Source: UBA668 sp038328705 (lineage in GTDB: Bacteria; Actinomycetota; Acidimicrobiia; Acidimicrobiales; Ilumatobacteraceae). Taken from it: 6,223 nt of DNA. The stretch is from contig JBBQMG010000193.1 in assembly GCA_038328705.1 (NCBI GenBank), forward strand, positions 1 to 6,223, read 5' to 3'. Both the position numbers and the translations under genes were made by a program. Below are positions 1 through 4,899 of this stretch, one piece after another. Under the pieces are notes generated by a model, which did no database searches, was not told where the DNA came from, and was given only the letters and a program-made list of their open reading frames with translations. Numbering within the stretch: position 1 is the first letter of the stretch; every line of letters begins with the position of its first letter.

Positions 1-801
1 TGGCTGGGTGACCATCTGCTCTACGACCTCCCCGACGGCACTGCTCGCGGGCCGTGGGAAGTGTTCACCTCGATGGCGGCACTGGCAGCGGTGACCTCAC
101 GAGTGCAGATCGGTTCGCTGGTCGCGTCGTTGGGTTTCCACCAGCCGGCGATGCTGGCCAAGATGGCAGCGACCGTGGATGCCATCTCCGGTGGCCGACT
201 GATCCTTGGCGTCGGCGCTGGCTGGAACCAGCGCGAGTACAACGCCTACGGCATTGCCTACGACCATCGCGTCGACCGCTTCGAGGAAGCGTTCGGGCTG
301 GTGCGTCGGTTGCTGGCCGGCGAGACCGTCACGCACACCGGCACCTACTACGCGCTCGATCGCTGCCTTGTCGATCCGCCCGCGGCGCGGCCCGGTGGCC
401 CCTTGTTGATGCTTGGCTCGAACAGTCCGCGGATGCTGTCCATCGGCTTGCCCCACGTGCATCAGTGGAACGTGTGGTGGACGATCTATGGGAACACGCC
501 GGAGGGTCTGGCCGCCGTGGTCGACGACGTTCGTGCTCATACCGCAGCCGCTGGTCGCAACCCGGACGAGGTGGAGGCGACGGCCTGCGTCTATGTCCGG
601 GTGCCAGGAGGCGAAGGTCGCACGATGGGCGATCCGACGAATGCGAAGGTCACGGCATTGACCGGCTCGCCCGAGCAGGTGGCCGAGCAACTGGAAGCCT
701 TCGCCGCGGTGGGCGCAGCCCATCTCCAGTTGGTGGTCGACCCGATCACGCAGGAGTCGATCGAGTGGCTGGGCCAGGTGCTGGCGCTGCTCGATGCCTA
801 A
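1..801 (+). CDS. F420-dependent LLM-class (luciferase-like) oxidoreductase, 5' end cut by window
   Basis: This frame is open from base 1 to a TAA at 799-801 and shows 266 residues. Luciferase-like monooxygenases are TIM-barrel enzymes of about 290-310 residues, so roughly 30-40 N-terminal residues lie outside the window. Family signatures seen are GDH (visible residues 3-5), a strand with LGFHQPAMLAKMAATVD (44-60), SGGRLILGVGAGWN followed by REY (63-80), and RVDRFEEA (90-97). The C-terminal part has the usual GSPEQVAEQLEAF helix (222-234) that closes the barrel. The GWN-x-x-EY and RFEE patterns are typical of actinobacterial F420-dependent members, which use reduced coenzyme F420 for hydride transfer in the cytoplasm. 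The substrate cannot be told from sequence. FMN use, as in true luciferases, is less likely but not excluded. The gene converges on the VOC-cupin gene and overlaps its stop by four bases. Confidence 0.9.
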   Translation, partial: WLGDHLLYDLPDGTARGPWEVFTSMAALAAVTSRVQIGSLVASLGFHQPAMLAKMAATVDAISGGRLILGVGAGWNQREYNAYGIAYDHRVDRFEEAFGLVRRLLAGETVTHTGTYYALDRCLVDPPAARPGGPLLMLGSNSPRMLSIGLPHVHQWNVWWTIYGNTPEGLAAVVDDVRAHTAAAGRNPDEVEATACVYVRVPGGEGRTMGDPTNAKVTALTGSPEQVAEQLEAFAAVGAAHLQLVVDPITQESIEWLGQVLALLDA

Positions 802-1874
802 ACGAGATCCGGCAAGGTGACGTCGAGGAGTTGCAGATCCGGCGTCGGCCCGCTGAGCGTGTATGGCATGTGCGCCGGCATCACGAACGAGTCACCCTCA
901 GCCAGTCGGACCGGAGCGTCGTCGGCGCGCTGCAAGGTGATGCCGCCGTCGAGGACGAAATGGAACACGAATTCAGCATCGTGCTGCGTAGTGACGGGCG
1001 CAGCCGAGCCCAACGGACGGACGACCCGCACGCCGGCGACACCATCCATCGCGGCGCCGATGCCGGTGTCGCGAAACTCGTAGCCGGTCAGTCGCCACGG
1101 TGCCCACGTAGCCGTAGCGGCCTGGTGGAAGACGAAGCGGTGACCGTCGGGGCCGTAGCCACGATCGGGAAGCGTGAGGCCGGTGGGCAGCGTTGTGGCC
1201 GGGTCGCCCCACGTCTCGTGCTCGGCGGGGCAGCCGATCTCGATGACCTGCAAACGATCGCTCGCTTCCAGCACACGGTGACGAATCGTGGAGGGCTGCA
1301 GGAAGCAGTCGCCCTCCTGCAACAACATGGGCTCGCCCTGGTCTTCGTAGGCCACCCGCGTCCATCCGCGGTAGCAGTAGATCATCTGAAAGCGAATGTT
1401 GTGGAAGTGCACGTAGTCGGCCACAGGGCCACCCGTGGGAATCAGGATGTGCGAGGCGATGAAGCGGCCGCCGAGCCGACTGGGGATCAGGTCGCGGTAG
1501 TTCATGCCGGCGCGGCCCTCGCCGAACTCGCTGTCGCTGGCAGGTGCGCGGGTGAGCACGAACTCCTCGACCAGCGGCGGGATCTCCAACGGCGGGTTGG
1601 CGGGCACGAATTCGATCACGGAGCCGTTCGGCGCAACGAGCGTGCGTGGTGTCTCGCCCGAGGTGAGTAGCCGAAGGTGTGCGGGCGGAGCATCGCTGCT
1701 GCAATCGAGGCGGATGGTGAGGCCGAAGCCCTGCATGACCGCTATGCGAGGGTGGTCGGCGGGGACGATGGTGCGTACCTTGAAACCGAGGTCGAGAAAG
1801 AAGTTGAGGGTGCCTGAGAGCGGCTCGGGGCAGGGGAGCACGACGTGTGCAGCTTCGATGGTTGGTTCGCTCAT
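798..1874 (-). CDS. VOC-like plus double-cupin domain protein
   Basis: A 358-residue protein of three domains. Residues about 5-95 resemble a VOC/glyoxalase fold half (FFLDLGFKV at 25-33; GFGLTIRLD at 49-57). Residues about 140-215 form a first cupin. It has HFH at 156-158, Q163 where the motif usually has Glu, G170, then GDCFLQP (188-194) and H199, so a metal site of H156, H158, Q163 and H199 is plausible. Residues about 280-352 form a second cupin (LDGG 308-311; EGDSFVMP 326-333). There the metal positions are degenerate: Thr stands in for the first His and Tyr338 for the last, with only H298 kept. Such bicupins are often dioxygenases, isomerases or ligand sensors; the reaction here is unknown. 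The ATG at 1872-1874 is chosen because the VOC homology begins within ten residues of it. No Shine-Dalgarno is evident. The C-terminal stop overlaps the convergent LLM gene. Confidence 0.85.
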   Translation of the reverse strand: MSEPTIEAAHVVLPCPEPLSGTLNFFLDLGFKVRTIVPADHPRIAVMQGFGLTIRLDCSSDAPPAHLRLLTSGETPRTLVAPNGSVIEFVPANPPLEIPPLVEEFVLTRAPASDSEFGEGRAGMNYRDLIPSRLGGRFIASHILIPTGGPVADYVHFHNIRFQMIYCYRGWTRVAYEDQGEPMLLQEGDCFLQPSTIRHRVLEASDRLQVIEIGCPAEHETWGDPATTLPTGLTLPDRGYGPDGHRFVFHQAATATWAPWRLTGYEFRDTGIGAAMDGVAGVRVVRPLGSAAPVTTQHDAEFVFHFVLDGGITLQRADDAPVRLAEGDSFVMPAHMPYTLSGPTPDLQLLDVTLPDLV

Positions 1875-1971
1875 ATCTCGGCCGAGCCTACGTCGTGCCC
1901 TGCGGTCTGGTCGGCGGCCAGCCAGGAACTTCCTACCCGAAGCCTGTCATCGTCGACAGAACCTGGACCAT
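1875..1971 (-). promoter_or_regulatory. Intergenic region upstream of VOC-cupin gene with three inverted repeats
   Basis: This is the 97-base gap between the GntR stop and the VOC-cupin start. It holds three short dyads: a perfect ten-base palindrome CTCGGCCGAG at 1877-1886, only two bases from the ATG; AGGAA-C-TTCCT at 1924-1934; and CTGTC-N6-GACAG at 1944-1959. No hairpin followed by a T-run is seen, so an intrinsic terminator for the GntR gene is not supported, and no convincing -10/-35 pair was found. The region probably carries the promoter or an operator for the cupin gene, or the cupin gene is read through from the GntR operon on the same strand. The dyads are short enough that chance is possible for each one. 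Confidence 0.4.
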
Positions 1972-2343
1972 TCAGAGCTGCTGCCACACGCTCCGCACAG
2001 CATGTAACGTCGCCTCCTCGCTGGCGCCGAGTTGACGGGCGACGATCACCAGCGCCTCCGCCGCAACCTCCAGCGCGACAGTCAATTCGTGCTCGGTGGA
2101 CTGTGCCATGTCCGAGACGTAGCTGCCGTTGCGGCCGTGACGCTCGATGACCGTGTCACCCTCGAGGAGTTCATACGCACGCTCGATTGTGCCTTTCGCC
2201 AATCCGAGGTCAGCAGCGAGCTGGCGGATGGTCGGCAGTCGTGTGCCTGGCTGCAACGTGCCGGCAGCGACCATGCGACGAATCTGTTCGCGCACCTGCT
2301 CGTACACCGGAAGTGCCCGGCTGGGATCGACCGACAGGATCAT
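1972..2343 (-). CDS. GntR-family transcriptional regulator, short YtrA-like type
   Basis: A 123-residue DNA-binding protein. The N-terminal winged helix-turn-helix of GntR regulators is clear: VYEQVREQIRRMV (13-25), G-T-L-Q-P-G-T-R-LPTIRQLAADLGL (28-48), then KGTIERAYELLE (50-61) as the recognition-helix region and a wing ending near GSYVSD (73-78). The C-terminal part (about 84-121) is only a pair of helices, too short for the FadR or HutC effector domains and matching the YtrA subfamily in length. YtrA-type genes usually sit beside membrane or ABC-transporter genes that they repress. Here the ATG at 2341-2343 overlaps the TGA of the membrane protein gene as ATGA and has no Shine-Dalgarno, pointing to translational coupling. 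The reading frame continues upstream of this ATG, but the homology starts at residues 3-5 after it, so the longer form is rejected. The ligand is unknown; it may have none. Confidence 0.9.
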   Translation of the reverse strand: MILSVDPSRALPVYEQVREQIRRMVAAGTLQPGTRLPTIRQLAADLGLAKGTIERAYELLEGDTVIERHGRNGSYVSDMAQSTEHELTVALEVAAEALVIVARQLGASEEATLHAVRSVWQQL

Positions 2344-3284
2344 GCGAGTACGGGGTCGCGCTGGCCACTGGTGAGGAAATCGAGGCCGAGGCATCGGTTC
2401 TGCCACCAGAGGACGAAGGCGGTGATCCACGCGGCCACGCCCAGCACTCTGGCCACGTCGCCAATCGTCGGTTCCAGTGCGAAACACGAGCGAGCCACGA
2501 GCGCCAGGGCGAAGAACGTCGCTGGACGCGCCAGTCCGCGACCGATGGCGAGCTCACGGGCGAGGTCGTCGGCGCGAGTGAGGTTCTCTGAAACTGCCGG
2601 ACGGGCGCGGGTGGCTACGCGCTGCTGTGCGAGTCGGGCGAAGCCGAGTGCGACGCACGAGCCGAGACCCCACCACGTGGCCGCCCGTGTGTCGGCGGAC
2701 CACAGGCCGGTTGCCCCGGCGACGACCGCCACCACGACGACACCGATCATCCATCGGGCGTCCCGCTCGTGAAGGTAGTCGCTCAGCCGGCGCACCTCGA
2801 CGCGTGCCGTCCTCGGCCCGCTCGTCCGACGAATGTGATGCATCTCGGCAAGGACGGCACCGATCGCGATACCACCGGTGCCGAACACAAGGATGTCGCC
2901 GTGGGCCATCGTGCCGAAGAACCAGGCGATCAGGCCGGCGAAGCCGCCCACGAACCGTGCCCAGCGCGCCCGCTCCAGCCACCGTTGCAGCAGGCGTTGC
3001 TGTTGTGGATCTGCTGCGAGGTGCTGGGCGATCGCCGGTGCCTCGCCGTCGACTCCGGCAAGTTGCAGCACGAGGCTGAGCACGACGAGGACGACCCCCG
3101 TCAGCAAGGCGACGAGAAGCACCGTCATCCACACTCTCGTGCCGACGTCGCTACCGGAACTGCTGCGGACAGCGATGAGTCCGGCGGCAAGCAAGCTGGC
3201 GATGGCGAGAGCTGTTGCGCCCCGCCATGACACGAGGCGGCGGGCTCTTTCGGCCCAGGTGAGGTTCGCTCTTGACTGTCTCAT
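2340..3284 (-). CDS. Multi-pass membrane protein of unknown function, paired with GntR regulator
   Basis: A 314-residue integral membrane protein that I do not recognise. From the ATG at 3282-3284, hydrophobic stretches suitable for membrane helices lie at about 22-39, 52-77, 110-125, 130-147, 178-195, 202-218, 253-270 and 277-294, giving six to eight spans. A polar loop at about 78-109 (QHLAADPQQQRLLQRWLERAR) and another at 148-177 (HHIRRTSGPRTARVEVRRLSDYLHERDARW) are basic and likely cytoplasmic. No transporter ATPase motif, catalytic triad or binding site is visible. The final residues overlap the GntR start, so the two are one operon with the membrane protein first. This resembles YtrA-type loci, in which a regulator controls neighbouring membrane proteins. 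An in-frame TTG at 3303-3305 would add seven residues; the ATG is preferred because the TTG version would place the start inside the half-site cluster and upstream of the proposed -10. Confidence 0.8.
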   Translation of the reverse strand: MRQSRANLTWAERARRLVSWRGATALAIASLLAAGLIAVRSSSGSDVGTRVWMTVLLVALLTGVVLVVLSLVLQLAGVDGEAPAIAQHLAADPQQQRLLQRWLERARWARFVGGFAGLIAWFFGTMAHGDILVFGTGGIAIGAVLAEMHHIRRTSGPRTARVEVRRLSDYLHERDARWMIGVVVVAVVAGATGLWSADTRAATWWGLGSCVALGFARLAQQRVATRARPAVSENLTRADDLARELAIGRGLARPATFFALALVARSCFALEPTIGDVARVLGVAAWITAFVLWWQNRCLGLDFLTSGQRDPVLA

Positions 3285-3306
3285 TGTCCTAAGACAATAT
3301 GACAAT
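3283..3306. promoter_or_regulatory. Candidate operator: three GACAAT half-sites between divergent genes
   Basis: ATTGTC (3283-3288) and GACAAT (3293-3298) form a perfect six-base inverted repeat around CTAA, and a second GACAAT (3301-3306) follows two bases later as a direct repeat. The cluster covers the proposed -10 and the start codon of the membrane protein gene and lies 31 bases upstream of the divergent anchored-protein start. It is the only AT-rich stretch in a GC-rich window. A likely ligand is the GntR regulator encoded in the same operon, giving autorepression and perhaps control of the divergent gene. The repeat is seen directly; the binding protein is inferred. Confidence 0.5.
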
Positions 3307-3322
3307 AATTCTTCTCAGGCAA
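3294..3322 (-). promoter_or_regulatory. Candidate promoter for membrane protein/GntR operon
   Basis: On the minus strand a TTGCCT hexamer (3317-3322) stands 17 bases upstream of TATTGT (3294-3299), each matching four of six bases of the sigma-70 consensus at ideal spacing. Initiation six to eight bases beyond the -10 would fall within a few bases of the ATG at 3284, so the transcript would be nearly leaderless. That would fit the poor Shine-Dalgarno, since AGGA sits only two bases from the ATG. This is inferred from hexamers alone in a locally AT-rich stretch. Confidence 0.4.
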
Positions 3323-3326
3323 GAGG
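3321..3326 (+). promoter_or_regulatory. Ribosome binding site for anchored hypothetical protein
   Basis: AAGAGG ends ten bases before the ATG at 3337-3339 and is a fair match to the anti-Shine-Dalgarno core. It decides the start of the plus-strand gene: the frame is open far upstream (to at least 2878), but that part is antisense to the membrane protein gene and the predicted protein features begin only after this ATG. Confidence 0.5.
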
Positions 3327-3336
3327 CCGATCGCAC

Positions 3337-3984
3337 ATGAACACGCTCACTGCACCCGATACCGACCCTGATCCTGATCCCATCGATCAGCTGATACCCC
3401 CGCCGCGCCGGTGGTGGGTGCGGCTCACGGTGGGCCTCGGCGTCGTGCTCGTTGTCGGGTGCGGCTCGGCAGTCGTGGGATTCGGCTATGTGTACCCGCG
3501 ACCCGACTGCTGTGGCAGTGGCAGCGGGTCGGCACCGATGGCGCTCACGCCCGATGGGCAGGGCGTGATGGTGGAGGCCTACGTGTTCAACTCGAGTGGT
3601 CGGGCACTCGACATCTTGTGGGCCACCGCCGAGTTGCCTGGCGCCCGAGTGCTCAATGTTGCCTTCGTCGACAACGCCGACCCTACGTGGCCAGTGCAGA
3701 CACAAGCGTTGCCGGCCACCATCGGGGGAACCCAGTCGGCGAGGATCGCGATCACTTTCGTGCCCGAGGTCTGTCATACCGACGTTCAGGACTGGGGCCA
3801 TGTGCAGCTGCGGCTGGACGTGGTGAACCAGTGGCTGCCATCCATCGACCGCACCTACACGCTGCCAGACCCCGTGGTCGGCCGGCAGACGAACCAACTC
3901 ACCGTCTTCCCTCCCGACGACGACCCGCGCTGGTCCCAGCTGCAGGATCCACTGGAAGCTGCCTGCGCACTACTCGGCCGCTGA
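3337..3984 (+). CDS. Hypothetical single-pass membrane-anchored protein
   Basis: A 215-residue protein that I do not recognise. The first 27 residues are polar and acidic-proline rich, with a short Asp-Pro repeat at 8-15 (encoded by near-repeats of GATCCT) and PPPRRWW at 21-27. One hydrophobic helix follows (about 28-50), so the arrangement is a short cytoplasmic tail, a single span and an external domain of about 160 residues. Just outside the membrane is a CCGSGSGS linker (58-65). The external part has alternating hydrophobic strands (VMVEAYVFNSSG 77-88; SARIAITFVPEVC 134-146; HVQLRLDVV 155-163) that look like an immunoglobulin-like beta sandwich. It carries C146 and C210, which could pair with each other or with C58/C59. 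It is divergent from the membrane protein/GntR operon across 52 bases. The last 86 bases overlap the opposing PurK-like gene. A role in envelope sensing or binding is only a guess from topology. Confidence 0.75.
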   Translation: MNTLTAPDTDPDPDPIDQLIPPPRRWWVRLTVGLGVVLVVGCGSAVVGFGYVYPRPDCCGSGSGSAPMALTPDGQGVMVEAYVFNSSGRALDILWATAELPGARVLNVAFVDNADPTWPVQTQALPATIGGTQSARIAITFVPEVCHTDVQDWGHVQLRLDVVNQWLPSIDRTYTLPDPVVGRQTNQLTVFPPDDDPRWSQLQDPLEAACALLGR

Positions 3985-4894
3985 TGGCTACTGGGTCAGA
4001 TGTCGGCGCGAGATCTAGGGGCCAGTCGAGGATCGCTCGAAGGTGGATTGCGTACAGCGACTCATCGGTCGCGGCACCGATTGCAGAGTCGGGCTCCGGG
4101 CCATACGTGATGTCCTCCACGAGAAGCCGACCGTCACCACTGAGCAGAAACTTCACAGTGACGATTCCAGTTGCGTCGAGCCCGTCGACGATTGCGGTTG
4201 CGGTCGCAGTCGAGCGGGTGGCGATCGATGTGGTGACCGGCAAGCGGCGTTGTGGTCGGCAGTCCTGTTCGTTGGTCTCGATCACCGAGCAGACAAGCTG
4301 CTGGCCGGAGGGGCGACGGGCGATGACCACTGCGAGTTGGGGGGCCAATGGTTCGCACGCTTCGAGCAGCCAAAGCTTTCCACTGACGTCGGCCCCCCAC
4401 ACATGGTCGAGCGCGCTGTAGGGCCGCAGGAGGTGAACTGCAGGCTCGGTTGTTCCCCAACGTGCTGCCCTGAGGCGGACCGGCCAACCATGGTGTTGCG
4501 CAAAACGTTCCACTGCCTCGGTGTCGCCGGAGTCGACCTCTTCGAACTCGGCGAAGTCGAACAAGCAGTCCTGTAAGACATACCGGGCTGCCAGTGGATC
4601 ATGGGCCACTCGAATCGTGGGTGGGTTGGGCCGAAGCGCCAGCCCGGCGGCACCCACAAGCGCGGCGTACGTACTGTGATCGCACCCGTGGCCGAGAGTG
4701 ACCACACCGGACCTGGCGATCAGCTCTTCGAGCGTGTCAGCGCCCAAAGGTTTCAATGCCTTCTCGGCCGCGCCGGGCGGCGACGGTGGGTCGGGTGTGA
4801 GAACGATCAACTCGATGCCGAGATCTGCGGCCGCCTCCCGGAACCTATGCGCCGGTTCGGCTTCGCCCATGTAACCGACCGGGACCGAGCTCAT
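3899..4894 (-). CDS. PurK-like ATP-grasp protein, probably catalytically inactive
   Basis: A 331-residue protein with the layout of N5-carboxyaminoimidazole ribonucleotide synthase (PurK), which makes N5-CAIR from AIR, bicarbonate and ATP. Matching blocks are the N-terminal Rossmann-like half (GIELIVLTPDPPSP 26-39; SGVVTLGHG 62-70; GLALRPNPPTIRVAHD 84-99), the central LAVVIARRPSGQ (187-198) with VIET (204-207), and the end (GIVTVKF 243-249; DGRLLVED 254-261; HLRAILDWPLDLAP 284-297). Key positions differ: the Gln-Asp-Lys block is H98-D99-P100, the second ATP lysine is R142, the glycine-rich RGGYDGKG loop is RWGTTEPA (145-152), and the NE-x-x-x-R-x-HNSGH block is E260-D261 with the Arg and HNSGH lost. 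The frame is intact, so it is a divergent paralogue, not a broken gene. It starts five bases after the icd stop. The basic tail (about 303-331) lies in the overlap with the opposing gene. The role is unknown; a regulatory or altered-substrate function is possible. Confidence 0.75.
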   Translation of the reverse strand: MSSVPVGYMGEAEPAHRFREAAADLGIELIVLTPDPPSPPGAAEKALKPLGADTLEELIARSGVVTLGHGCDHSTYAALVGAAGLALRPNPPTIRVAHDPLAARYVLQDCLFDFAEFEEVDSGDTEAVERFAQHHGWPVRLRAARWGTTEPAVHLLRPYSALDHVWGADVSGKLWLLEACEPLAPQLAVVIARRPSGQQLVCSVIETNEQDCRPQRRLPVTTSIATRSTATATAIVDGLDATGIVTVKFLLSGDGRLLVEDITYGPEPDSAIGAATDESLYAIHLRAILDWPLDLAPTSDPVAISGRVVRRQLPVDPAAGTSAGRRREGRR

Positions 4895-4899
4895 TGTGC

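Noticed and set aside
54..1670. A 538-codon plus-strand open frame spanning the LLM and cupin genes.
   Set aside because: Arg/Gly-rich low-complexity product with no family features; it shadows two genes with clear domain signatures and is a product of high GC content.
2344..2487. An N-terminal extension of the GntR regulator by 48 residues.
   Set aside because: The extension is Arg/Pro-rich, overlaps the membrane protein gene out of frame, and the GntR homology begins right after the ATG at 2343.
2032..2772. A 246-codon plus-strand open frame opposite the GntR and membrane protein genes.
   Set aside because: Antisense to a clear winged-helix protein and a protein with well-formed membrane spans; its own product is Arg/Ala-rich and featureless.
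3272..3277. TTGACT as a -35 box for the plus-strand anchored protein gene.
   Set aside because: It matches five of six bases, but no acceptable -10 lies 16-18 bases downstream; the nearest good hexamer, AATAAT at 3304-3309, is 26 bases away.
3285..3305. A TTG start at 3305 for the membrane protein.
   Set aside because: It adds only seven residues, lies inside the half-site cluster and upstream of the proposed -10, and the ATG at 3284 is a better codon; not fully excluded.
3899..4894. The PurK-like gene as a decaying pseudogene.
   Set aside because: There is no frameshift or internal stop over 331 codons, and conserved blocks continue to the end; loss of residues is focused on active-site positions. 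One stretch (4141-4200) is 33 of 60 G+C by hand count, lower than sampled parts of icd, but this is weak evidence of decay or transfer.
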